Source: Protonemura montana
Taxonomy: Eukaryota; Arthropoda; Insecta; Plecoptera; Nemouridae
Direction: 5' to 3'
DNA: 64,000 nucleotides
Assembly (NCBI GenBank): GCA_947568835.1
Contig: OX387605.1
Span: forward strand, 25,051,775 to 25,115,774
Made by a program: the position numbers and the translations under genes. The stretch's first letter is position 1, and each line of letters begins with the position of its first letter. The notes below the pieces were generated by a model, which did no database searches, was not told the DNA's origin, and saw only the letters and a program-made list of their open reading frames with translations. Shown one piece after another: positions 53,685 to 64,000 of the stretch.

Positions 53685-54467
53685 CACGACTTCGCACTTT
53701 GTAAATTCGCCATCGCGCGAATTTCCTGACATCAATCTGCTGGTCTCTCGCACGATGCTCTGTCGCAGACGTTGACGTTCTAGAATCTGAGTCTGCGAGT
53801 TAAGTGCGATGTTCTTCTCTCTGCAAGAATGACATCAACATGACAGAAAATCGCTTGGCGGAAACGAAAAGCGCGTATTTTCATGGACTCGTCTCCCGTT
53901 TCTCTTGAAAGCACCAGAAGAAAGAAACATTCGCCCATTTCAGGCCGGGTGGTGTGAGAAAACGAGTTGTGGAAGAAATTGTCGGGCGATATACCAGGCT
54001 CTCAGCAAGCCGCATGCCAAGCGATCCCCCTCCCCCACCCCCATCCTTCGCAAGCAGCTGTCCGGGAAATCAGCTCGTGCCGGCGTCAGCGTCCCAAGGC
54101 ATTGATAGGCGTAGCAAACTCTTGCAAGCTCTTGCCGCCTCGAATTGCACACCTATATCGCCCACCCCATCACGGTGGCGGCGGTGAATTAGGGTACTAG
54201 AACCTAGCCGCGTCCCCAGGGCCCAGTTTGCCAGGACGCCTTCCACCTGCATAACCCTCCGCTGCACGGCAGCACCGCGCAAAACTTTCCGCCACCGACG
54301 CCGTCCGGATCGCAATTTGCGAGTGATGTATCGCCGCTCGTTATTCAAATCTTCGCGAATAACCCGCGGTGTTTCCCGCACCGGCACCGCACCGGCGATG
54401 ACGTTAAGAGGGGGGTAGGTAGGAGGCAAACCCTGGGGGACACCGCGAATATGTGGTGGCTGACTTC

Positions 54468-54704
54468 TTATTGTTTCTGTCTGCCATAACGCTCGGAAGT
54501 CAGTTGAATTTGTAATTTATGACGACGTGCAAGCGCAGCTTCGTACATTCTGTTTCGGTGTCTACGCCCTCGCGGCACGATAATCGTCGAGCTGGGCGCC
54601 CCGAAGTGAGGCGATCTCGCCCGAACCCGACTGATATCACGGAGCAAACCTTTTAAGACGTCATCGAGAGATTTCCACGCCTCGTGCACTTTGTGCGAGT
54701 CCAT
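54468..54704 (-). CDS. uncertain small ORF, 78 codons
   Basis: The ORF opens with MDSHKVHEAWKSLDDVLK and has a very basic C-terminal half (RGRRHRNRMYEAALARRHKL). It starts just downstream of a CpG-rich segment that contains AAAATGGCGGC, a YY1-type promoter motif, at about 54748. No known domain is recognised and no splice-site support is evident. It may be a first exon, a small basic protein, or chance. Confidence 0.2.
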   Translation of the reverse strand: MDSHKVHEAWKSLDDVLKGLLRDISRVRARSPHFGAPSSTIIVPRGRRHRNRMYEAALARRHKLQIQLTSERYGRQKQ

Positions 54705-55183
54705 GAAGCCGTTCTAATCTTTTCTCGACATGTCCGTCGAGACTCGCAAAATGGCGGCGCGCATGCTGCACGGGCCGACTTGAAAACGCGTGCGCACTTC
54801 TGAAACGCTACTGCCGAGATTCAATCGTGGATATGAGTTGGTGACTTATCCCCCCTGGCTGCTGGGATTGGGCGAAAGCTGCGCGAATTTGCGAGAAGCT
54901 AAGTGGAAATTATGAAACTAAACGGAGGGGGAGGGGGGTTGAGGGGGTATATATTAAAGAGTCTGCACCAGCGATAAATATTAAATACGGGTTCTTTATG
55001 GGGTGGAAAATTCGATGATAAATTTGGTCGGCGCACCACCGAGCTCCATGCATACAAGGGCACGCCATGCGGAAGGAGAGAGAAACTTTCACCGCCGCGT
55101 GGCATGGGTGAGGAGGGCGACGTTGGGGAGGGGGACGCTTCGATCCACTCTACACGAAATCTGGTAATGAGTATTTGTTTACC

Positions 55184-55203
55184 GGCGTCGGCGTCGGCGT
55201 CGT
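55184..55203 (+). repeat. GGCGTC hexamer repeat
   Basis: Three tandem units on this strand are the reverse complement of the GACGCC repeat at 1396 and 16072. Confidence 0.8.
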
Positions 55204-55759
55204 CTGTTGATGGGCGAACAGCGTATATTAATAATTGCTACACCTGAGCGCCGTCTATAACTCAAGACGTCGCCGGCAGGGGCGCCGGCCAGTGGCGTCT
55301 AGTCTGAGGGCTGGAAACTTTCGCACATTATTTTGACAAGTAGGATTGGCGGCTTTTTCTTTCAAGTGCTTTTAGTGCTAGACAGCTCAGAGATTTTTAA
55401 GGTGATTATCACTCAGGTAAGACAGCCGAGAAGACTGCATACAAGGTTTACTTTACGCTTGATTGACCACAAATAGTGCCAGACATAATTATAGGGAACC
55501 ATCATACGAGTTACGTTCTTTTAGCCAAAGACCTTACTTAATGCTGAATTTGTTTGCATTCTCTCAGCAATGAAACAAAAGCAACATCTCTGGGCTAAGA
55601 CCAGCATGGAATGCTTTCAATTTTGAGAACGGTTTACGCAAGACTTCTTGAAGATAAAGCCATCTGAAATCAAAGTCTTCTTATAATCAATTTAAATCAA
55701 CAATTTAAAATATCCCACATGATTGTTTTTAGACCCACTAGTTTTGAAAAAAACTATCT

Positions 55760-56130
55760 GAACTGGGTTTTGAATGCTAAGTGAAGAGCAACTAAATTTC
55801 CCAACGTTTCGAAACTTGTACCTGTTACTTTATCAAGGGTAAGAGAGGTTTGTCTAGGTGCTAGGGGTCGAAAAAGCACGTTGGGTTATTTCTTATTTGA
55901 GTTTGTTTTCTAAGCACCCAAGCCGAGAACGCGGACTTTGGCAATTTCTGCACGGACAGCCGTGGACATATATTTTTTAATAGTCTAAATGCCATTATTA
56001 AACCTTCCAATTCGATGATAAAAATTAATTTTGAAGGGTAAATGCCCCTTTAAAGAAGAAATAACCGGTACAAGTTACGAAACGTTGGGAAATTTAGTTG
56101 TTCTTTAATTAACATTCAAAACCCAGTTGA
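55760..56130. mobile_element. short element with about 70-bp terminal inverted repeats
   Basis: The left end begins GAACTGGGTTTTGAATG and includes CAACTAAATTTCCCAACG. The right end is its inverted match, with ACATTCAAAACCCAGTT at the terminus and CGTTGGGAAATTTAGTTG inside. The ends share about 70 bp at roughly 85-90% by eye, around a spacer of about 230 bp with no ORF. It is probably a non-autonomous element. The GTTTCGAAAC motif and TATCAAGG are also reminiscent of Penelope-like element termini, so the class is open. Confidence 0.75.
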
Positions 56131-56659
56131 AATATTTTTTGTTCAAATATCCCCCATTCCAAATTTTGGGTTATCAAAAAGCCAGCCAATGAATTGTTGT
56201 CAAAATCTTTCGACACGAGTCGACGCCACTGGCCCACTGGTGGTTTGCGGCGTCGGTGGCGTCGGTGATCGGAAGTGATGGCTGGCGCCGACCACCTGGC
56301 TCCCGGCAACGTCAACTGCTATTCACGGCAAGGGTATAAGCGATACATCATTGGAGGTTACTTAACCTGCATCCCACCCCCCCACAAGGAGTGGTGGCAC
56401 CGCAAGGATGTCGTCTTACATGTGGATTAGAGCCGAGCAGATGCTGACGCCGTTGTCTCGCGGGCAGGGGAGTGACGTCACGGTTAGAGTCGTGGAGGTG
56501 CCGGGTCACGAAGAAGTGCCAGGATATCAACGAGTTTTTTCATTGCCAAACACATATGTGACGGGGTCATATTTTTCACACCACATTTGACTCCACTTTT
56601 AATGAAATAACAAAAGAGTTTATAAGTAGTAAAATCAGAATGGCCAACACATTAGGTTA

Positions 56660-57256
56660 TTTATTTATTTGTGGTGTTTAGCGACGCACTGTTTTGACAT
56701 CTGGCCCTGCGGCTCTGGTCGAATGGCGTCGGTGAATGAGTGGATGATGATGAACTTAAACTAGCCTTGAAGGGAGGAGGGGAAACCCGGTGGTGGCACG
56801 TAGCCTACTCCTGTCGAAGAGCACCAAGGGGACCACTGGCTTAACGTCCCTTCCGAAGGACGGTACAACGCGAACAGCAGGATTCCTCCACAAATCCATG
56901 CTGTCGAGAGGTTGATAAGCAAGGCGAGTAAAAATGCTGTACTAACTTTCATCCCTCCAACCACTGTCTCCCGAACAGAACTGGTCATGTGTATGATGGT
57001 CACCCATCCAATACCTGACCCAGCGCAGTGTTGCTTAACTTTCATCCCTCCAACCTCTCTCCCGAACAGAACTGGTCATGTGTATGATGGTCACCCATCC
57101 AATACCTGACCCAGCGCAGTGTTACTTAACTTTCATCCCTCCAAACTCTCTCCCAAACAGAACTGGTCATGTGTATGATGATCACCCATCCAATACCTGA
57201 CCCAGCGCAGTGTTGCTTAACTTTCATCCCTCCAACCTCTCTCCCGAACAGAACTA
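56660..57256 (-). mobile_element. 5S-derived SINE with internal 91-bp tandem array, head truncated
   Basis: The minus-strand tail, body and distal 5S half are well preserved. The segment from the body start to the 5S box A region is repeated with a period of 91-93 bp (boundaries near 56943, 57035, 57126 and 57217). The final unit breaks off at CAGAACTAGGGG, so the 5S 5' part is absent. The unit junction is the same as in the copy at 16340. Confidence 0.88.
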
Positions 57257-58264
57257 GGGGCCAGATTTATAAAGAATGGTTTAAAGATAATCAGCCAATC
57301 ACAGACTGTGTTTCCAGAGTTACAATTGTTGTCACCATGGTGATAACAAATTTACCACCAAATTTATGGGGTTAAGCTCTTAGCACCGCCTTGTGGATCG
57401 GGGTCCTGAAAAATATGAAACTATTGACACAATTTAGAGACATTTTCGACGGTAATCTTCTGTGAAGGTTGTTTTTCGCTGAATGAAAAACTGTATTAAA
57501 GAGATATTATAGAAGAAAGTAAACAGCAAAGAGATTTCTGTCCTACGATTGGGCGGCAGAGCAAGCTGGATAGACATTAAGCTAGTTTAGACAAATACAT
57601 CTCACGAGTTAAGTGGGTTCTTACGTCAACTTGGTAATTGGCACGAACGCTTGAGATAAAGCGACATTAGTGTAATTTAAAGAATTCAGTGTTCAGCTCG
57701 GCAGGGTGAATGCCACGAGATTCCGTGTCAGAGCGCTATATCGTGCGAAATCAACGCCAAGTAGCGGCCTCCTATTTCCTTGAAGAGATCAAAAAGAACT
57801 TCAATTAGTTTTGCAAATAACGCGAGAAAATGCACGGTGTCAAAGATCTTTGAGAGCAGAAGAATTGATAGAACAAACAAGACTTTCAAAGTAACGACGC
57901 AAGTACTTTATTACGAGCGCTTGAAGTTGCAATTCGGTTGCAATTACATAGCAGCGCACACCGGGCCAAAAGGCAAGATTTGAATAATGAAAGAGTTGGA
58001 GCATTCACTTATTCATCTTGTAGTACCTCCACCTTTCAATCGGTCTGTGTCCTTGCCAATGACACCCAGGTAAACTCTTGCCTATGCCGGGGTGAGCGCC
58101 TTGGTCAATGGAGAGAGGCAAAGTGCTGTTGGTTGATAGTCATAGATTGATTGTTGTGTTACCAGCACAACGTTTTGCAATTATGTCTGTGGCGACGTTT
58201 GTAAATCAGTGGGAGAACGGTGCCAAAACTAAGCTAACTGCAATCTATCGCAGAGCAACAATTA

Positions 58265-58356
58265 AGGGAACCACCGGCTTAACGTTCTTTTCGAAGGACA
58301 GTACAACTCGAAAACAATTCCTCCACAAATTCATGCCGTCGAGAAGTTGATATGAA
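58265..58356 (-). repeat. 5S-SINE body fragment
   Basis: GGGAACCACCGGCTTAACGT, then AAGGACAGTACAACTCG, then ATTCCTCCACAAATTCATGC match the mid-body of the SINE in minus orientation. Head and tail are missing. Confidence 0.75.
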
Positions 58357-60448
58357 GTAAAATGCACTTTTTGCTTGTAATGAGTACGACACTTTCATCG
58401 GCTAACGATGGCCATTGTGAGCCAATTTTTGGTAAAGTGAATGGGTTTGCATGGTTTCGAATTAAATTTATATTGAACAGAGTCGAGCTGGTGTTGGCCA
58501 TTTAAAATTGAATGGCGCAGACATGTTTCGAGTGTTCTACTGCTCTTCGTCCACCAAGGCTCTCTACATTGCGTGAGATGGCCAAAGCAACACAGGTAGA
58601 CAAGACGTTGGCTTGTCGTAACCACGCCTGAGCAATAAAACCCGTGAAACTATGACTCGCAAGTTACACTTTCATTGCACCCGGGCGATAAAAGCTCTAG
58701 GTGTGGAATTGCGTCTACAATTCGCGATCCTACATTCTTGAATTCCTCTGCGAATTGATTTCGTTCCGCGTCAATACCTTTCTGCGGCTTCATGTTGATG
58801 GAATTCACAACGCGGCAAAGAGTTATCAACAGCTGCAAGTTTGCGAATGGCGTACATCAACTGTATTCTATATTCTCAAGGGCGGAAACTCCATTGTGTG
58901 GGCAAGAGGCGAGCTGGCAGAAACAAAAATCGCTGCTAACTAGAAACAAATATATGTTTAAAATCTCGTCGTTTCAGCAGAATAAATATTTTTGTTATTT
59001 AAAAAAAACACTATCACGTGACGTCGTTTAAATATTTGCACGCGTAAAGTCTACACTTGCGTGCGAGCCGATCTGCGAGCAAACATGCGTGCGTTTGCCG
59101 TGCGGGATAAATATTAGCGGCGCGTGCTAAAACAACACGCTACTCCTCTAAAGAAGCTTCTCGGCGGGAAACCGGGAAAGCGTTGCGTGGCGTTTTCCTG
59201 GGGTGCGTCTCTGTGTTTGCGCAGAAAGCTTGGCACGGTTTAATCGTTTCTGATATTATTTTAGAAGAAAACTGCCTGACTGGTATGTGTCGTTGGTTTG
59301 GGCTGAGAGGAAACCGTCGTGAGATATAAAGGATGTTCAGGGCGTCGAGAGCCAACATTAAAAATGGTATATAGCACAGTTTTCTTGCAACATTAATGTT
59401 GTTAAAGCTGTTATGGGTAAAAGTAGACTGCGTGGTCAGACATTTTGACTAAACTTCGGTGGTTTTTACATCGTGACAACATTGCATAGGTACTTAAATG
59501 AAAAACTTTGTAAATATGTTCAAAACGAAGAGTTCGCTTTGGACGTTCATCAATTAAAATCACAAAAGTAAGTGCTATTTTATCAAAGTATACCAGTTTT
59601 GTTTGCAACAATATTTATCCTTAATTTTATCGTTAAGTTGTGATATTGTTTCCAGATTGTTCATCCGCCAAGAGAATCTTGACTGGCCGGCTGTTCATTT
59701 AGAACAACCCCAGGAAGTTACTTTTCATAATGAAAACATATTTTCAAACCTGAAGCTGCTTTCACGTTCAGTTCTAATTTCCTATAAATTCAAGCGAGAC
59801 TTGAAACCAGCCGTTAATATCTCGTGCGCGGCCAATTTACACCGAAATGATAACAATTGTCGCCAGAGCGAACGAGGAATGCCGCCATTACTTGGGTCAC
59901 ATACAAGATGTCTTTCCAAGCAATTGACCGTCAAGTTCGAGCACAGTGAAAGGACATCGATTTGCTCCAGGGGTGGGGGCATCTTCATGTTCGACTCTCT
60001 GCGAGAGCGAATGGAGCGTCGGACCGCGGCAGGTAGAAAGCCAGAGAGCCTTGATAGCCAAAGAGTGGCAGATTTCTAGAGATAGTCTATCATAGATTTT
60101 TTTTTTGTAAAAATGTGTGACGAAATGAAAATTTCTTATCGGATAGAGAAGCAGTAGCACCATTACCTCAAGATCAAGTAAAACGCTGCAGCAAAAATAA
60201 CGGATTTGTTGGCCCCTGGCAGGAAAATAAGAAGTTATTCAGCAATCACTTTGATAATGCGTATTTTGTATGTGTTCTCCACTGAAGAAGCAGGTGGACC
60301 GCATTGTCATTAAGTACAGCATGGTCACTCCCAGAGGCACAACACCACCCTGAAGGGTCTAACACCCTTGTCTCAACCATCAAGACACAGACAGCTCGGT
60401 GCGGTCAACACCTGGCCATCTCTCGAGTAGCAGGGGTCTTCATGACCT

Positions 60449-60465
60449 CCCCCCCCCCCCCCCCC
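60449..60465 (+). repeat. poly-C tract (17 C)
   Basis: Seventeen uninterrupted C. It is the only long C tract in the last 15 kb of the window. Confidence 0.95.
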
Positions 60466-60615
60466 ACATCCCACAAGATGCTGGGACATAAATCACCGGA
60501 ACGGTCGGTTCGGTCAAGTGGAAAAGAAAAGCAATCAGCGCAGGAAATTCCTTGGAAGCTGTTTCGTTCGGCGCCCGTGGCCGGTGAATTGTCGCCATCG
60601 GCCACGCGACACGGG

Positions 60616-60650
60616 CGTCGGCATCGGCGTCGGCATCGGCGTCGGGGTTT
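60616..60650 (+). repeat. GGCGTC/GGCATC hexamer array
   Basis: Alternating CGGCGT and CGGCAT hexamers, about five to six units. In the minus frame it would encode an Asp-Ala dipeptide repeat, but the surrounding ORF is not supported. Confidence 0.9.
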
Positions 60651-60848
60651 GAATAGGCTACAGTTTGAACGGTCGGCGCTGTACTGTGCCGTTGCTCAGT
60701 GTGCTTCAATGTATCTTCCGTGTTTAGCTCTATGATTTGTTTCTGTGCCCCACTTAACTTTGCCCTAATATTTTGGAAAGCAAACTTCGAGATCAGCCCT
60801 TACAGTCTGTGACCTTGAATTATTTTCTCAATTTTTGATCGAAGTTAA

Positions 60849-61034
60849 GTTAAACAAAAAAGAGGCAGACTACTCGGCCAACAAATCCTAGAAACAGCAA
60901 ACAAATACAGCGAAGAGAACAAAGACGGCGAAGCCAAATATCAACTAGCCACCAAAGAGACGGATAAGACTGAAGAAACGTTTGTAAGAGACAAGACTGA
61001 AGAGAAAAAGGCTGAAGAAGACAAGAATGAGTAG
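60849..61034 (+). other. purine-rich open frame without start codon
   Basis: Sixty-one codons between two stops read as a charged sequence: RLLGQQILETANKYSEE, then KETDKTEETFVRDKTEEKKA. Internal similarity (DKTEE twice) indicates a short duplication. It could be the coding end of an unrecognised exon or a by-product of a purine-rich repeat. The opposite strand is also open, as expected for such composition. Confidence 0.25.
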
Positions 61035-63075
61035 GACGAACTAAAGGGAGGAAAAGTATCTCAAAAAACGAAGGCGAAGAAAGGACATAGAGAGGAGCGA
61101 AGAACAATGCACGTGAACGCTCTGAAGAAACAAAACGGCGTTCACCGAAGCCAGCGCTTGGGACCTAATTATCAACTGCTTGTGGGTTGCAGAGCACTGA
61201 CCTGACAGCAACCTTCGGTCGCAAAGCATCACGAATGGAAGGACCCTAATTCTCTGTAAAGATCACTTGAATTTTGTTTGCCATGTCAGCCATCACGTCT
61301 TACGAAGGAAATAATCATCAGGGGAGTTTAGACTTCTTATCGATGCCACGACAAAACTGTATCACTGTGTTTTATAATTAAACGTATCGTAGATTTAGTA
61401 AGTTTAGAAATAGCAAAACTGGTGAACTTTGCCCACGTTCAATCTAGGTTAAGTTACGGGGTAACACTATGTGAAAAACGCCGAAAAGCAAGTAAACTCT
61501 ACAAACTAAAAAAAAAAACGATAATTTATTTGGGCAAATCCAGCTCTAACTCAGTGGCCGAGGTATGGATCAAGAACACATCCAAACCATTGTTTAAGCA
61601 TTTAAAAAAAATGGCAATGCCTTGTATTTATAGTTGTAATTCTGTCCTGTACATATTTGAAACTATTTAACATATTGTGACGGCGGATATAACACCACAA
61701 CAATACATGTACCTGCAAGCAAGACAGATACATACACATATTTCAAGAAAACTACAAGTTTGTTTATTTTACAAAAAAGAGCTTTAAGGAGCAAGTTTAA
61801 TTGCTTAACTTTAGGTTAAGTTTGAGTTTAATGGCTTTAACTATTGCTCCACGGCGGCAGTTTATATAAGGGACTAATGCAAGCCACTTTTTGAGCATTT
61901 TTAAATCATGATGATCCCTTGTCTTCATATTTACAACAAGATTATGTTCATATTAAATGATTTTACACCTGACGACAAACATTTTTATGAAAGGAAAACA
62001 GCTAAAGGAAAACATAAAGCAACAAAAATAAAACTAGAAATATCAAAGACAAATCCTAAATGCAATTGCTCAATTTTATAACGCCCTAGAGTATCAAAGA
62101 CAAGGAGGAAACTAACTGCAGAAAAGCATCAAAGAGTTTTTAATCGAAAATTGTTTTTATTCCGTAAAATAATTATGCAGATTCTTATTAAATTTTGAGG
62201 TGACGACACACATATTATTATTATTATGTCGAGGAACCATGAGTTGTGAAAAGAGTCACGTGCTCTACCAAGCGTTACCCGTCAATGACGATAGTTTTGA
62301 TTTGCCACTGATGAAACTGCATCAGCTGTTCGCGTTTTAAACTAAAGCACCTCTGCAGCGAGGGCAATGCTCGGCCCTCCTATCTTCACTCGGCACTTTG
62401 ATCCCCTCCCTCGCCAGAGTAACAACGGGTACTGGGTCGCTGGTAAATCATCCTGTTCGGGAACAGCAGCTGACAAACAAACCAGAGGACGCGTGGTCGA
62501 TGACCAAAGACTGGGACCACTGAATTTGAGAGTAAAACGAGAAGCGCTAAAAGTGTTAAGTCACTAAATACATAGGACCGTGCACTGAGTGATATCAAGC
62601 AACATTCTGCTGAGTAATTTCAAAATATCGCAGCACTATTTAAATGATATCAGGCAATATGGCAACAGTTGAAAATAGAAAACAAGTGCAGAATAAGTTA
62701 TAATCATGCACTGAGACAACTCTTCTTCCCACTTACCCCTGGAAGTCTCACCAGTACCAGACCAGTAAAACTCAACCCAACAACATACAAACACAAACAT
62801 AAACATACAACGCTCGCTGCGCGAATCAAGACAACAAAATCACTTTTAAAAAGCAATCAACCAGTTCTGGTTGATTGCAAACCATTTTAGTAACATTTAA
62901 ATAATGCAGTTTTACATTTCATTTTGTAAAACTCCTGAAACAATTTCCTAGATCAAAAGTGGCTTGATGATCAGTTCGCGTCGTATTTTTCTTCCTCTCT
63001 GCCATTTCATCGAGTGTCATTTATCGAGAATCTTATCTACTAACAGGTTGCACTTTGCATTTTGTGCACAGAAAT

Positions 63076-63471
63076 TCAGTATTGCAAACTTGAATTTTGT
63101 TGAATTTCGTTGCTATGACTTTTCTTTTGATAGATTATAATCACCTGGAGATTATTGTCGTCCCAGGCAGCATTCGGATTCCCAACTAATTCAGTGAAAC
63201 CATGACCTGTTCGTTCGTTCCCAAATGAATGAGTCAGGAATGATTCTAAATGATGGCGATGAAGTCCAGTTGTAGAGACATCTTGTGCATCATTCATCTC
63301 TCTGACAAGATCCACTATTTCAGGTTCCTTGAGTTTCATGAGATGAGATGAGATGATTGAGTCTCGTTGAAATGGACATATTGAGATATACATATCGGTT
63401 GGATTCTCCCTAGTCCAAGGGATGTGTCCTGCCATAGCGACAGGGTAGGCTAGTCTTGGTCTGGGTCTCAC
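63076..63471 (-). CDS. uncertain ORF overlapping a repeat
   Basis: This is an open frame of 131 codons. The segment HLMKLKEPEIVDLVREMNDA derives from a diverged copy of the 129-bp repeat unit found at 63740-64000, and its start lies in the 67-bp repeat. No domain is recognised. It is more likely a repeat-derived frame than a gene. Confidence 0.2.
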   Translation of the reverse strand: MRPRPRLAYPVAMAGHIPWTRENPTDMYISICPFQRDSIISSHLMKLKEPEIVDLVREMNDAQDVSTTGLHRHHLESFLTHSFGNERTGHGFTELVGNPNAAWDDNNLQVIIIYQKKSHSNEIQQNSSLQY

Positions 63472-63570
63472 TGGGAGCCTGTCCGGTATAGCAGACCTTG
63501 ACAGCGACGGGGTAGGCTAGTCTTGGTCTGGGCCCTCGCCGGGAGCCTGTCCGGTATAGGAGACCTTGAC
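63433..63570 (+). repeat. 67-bp tandem duplication
   Basis: Two copies of a unit containing GGGTAGGCTAGTCTTGGTCT and GGGAGCCTGTCCGGTATAG, with a 67-bp period. The sequence after it (CCACCGGCATGGCCTCCCGG, then GGTCGCACAAACCCCTTCAC) reads like a repetitive-element end segment, possibly non-LTR, but no coding part is present. Confidence 0.85.
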
Positions 63571-63734
63571 GGGGAGTGGAACCTCCCCACCGGCATGGCC
63601 TCCCGGGTCATTGGGTCGCACAAACCCCTTCACCACAATAAGGTGCTAGCCACGAAGAGGAAAATTTTGTACCCAATCGGGTAATCAAACACCGGTCTTT
63701 TGGTTAGTGTTGATAAAGATGATGATGATCTTTT

Positions 63735-64000
63735 GTGATGAGTTCCGTTGTTATGGACATCTCAAGCTGTCTTCGCAGGAATATGGTTCCTGAGATGGAG
63801 GGCATTCGTACCTCCATGAAGATCCACGATTCCTGGTTGCTTGAGTTGGTTGATGAGATGAGATGACTGTAGTCCAGATGTTAGAACATCTCAAGCTGTC
63901 TTCGTAGGAATATGGTTCCTGAGATGGAGGGCATTCGTACCTCCATCAAGATCCACGATTCCTGTTTGCTTGAGTTCGTTGATGGGATGAGATGAGATGA
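63735..64000 (+). repeat. 129-bp tandem repeat, continuing past the window edge
   Basis: Two units with a 129-bp period share ACATCTCAAGCTGTCTTCG, GAATATGGTTCCTGAGATGG and AGATCCACGATTCCTG. They end in GATGAGATGAGATGA runs. A diverged, partly deleted unit sits at about 63240-63360. The array runs off the right edge. Confidence 0.93.

Larger units (their letters stand above)
57257..63070. other. no recognised gene
   Basis: The stretch contains scattered short ORFs, a SINE fragment at 58265, a C17 tract at 60449, a GGCGTC/GGCATC hexamer array at 60616, a purine-rich open frame at 60849-61034 and AT-rich sequence from 61300 onwards. Nothing else could be assigned. Confidence 0.5.

Noticed and set aside
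59603..60079. 158-codon plus-strand ORF
   Set aside because: It has no domain, no splice or promoter support, a mixed composition and overlapping open frames on the other strand.
60850..61107. 85-codon Leu/Phe-rich minus-strand ORF resembling a membrane protein
   Set aside because: It is the complement of a purine-rich segment, where a pyrimidine-rich strand lacks stop codons by composition.

Overview
The window is nuclear DNA from an invertebrate animal, most likely an arthropod. Its coding sequence is cut into short exons with GT-AG introns. Most of the rest is non-coding DNA with many simple repeats, minisatellites and SINE-like elements. The arthropod call rests mainly on the CPEB-family protein, whose C-terminus reads like insect Orb2 (it ends FRWC and carries QMCDEC). 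I cannot assign a class or species.

Layout. Positions 1-28904 hold no exon that I can recognise: poly-C/poly-G tracts, GAC and GACGCC microsatellites, short minisatellites and degenerate 5S-rRNA-derived SINEs. Positions 28905-34125 (+) hold the last six coding exons of a CPEB2-4/Orb2-type translational regulator, with two RRMs and a C-terminal zinc-binding ZZ domain (314 residues visible). It is followed by an AT-rich probable 3'UTR containing Pumilio-type and CPE-type motifs. Converging on it, 40867-45227 (-) holds seven exons of mitochondrial sulfide:quinone oxidoreductase (SQOR; 411 residues visible). All phases and splice sites are consistent, and both catalytic cysteines and the FAD motifs are present. 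Upstream on the same strand, 47095-50765 holds at least five exons of a helical-repeat protein resembling the mesothelin/stereocilin/otoancorin family. From 50.8 to 64 kb I find only repeats, weak ORFs and possible decayed coding fragments.

Two short-element families stand out. One is a 5S-rRNA-derived SINE of about 400 bp with an A-rich tail. About ten full or partial copies are present, and two carry a 91-bp internal tandem array. The other is a tRNA-like module bracketed by inverted repeats of about 19 bp, with three tRNA-containing copies and several fragments. Both families have inserted in introns of the SQOR gene.

The recognised genes are unrelated in function: translational control, mitochondrial sulfide oxidation, and a probable cell-surface or extracellular helical protein. 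CPEB and SQOR are convergent; SQOR and the helical-repeat gene are co-directional.
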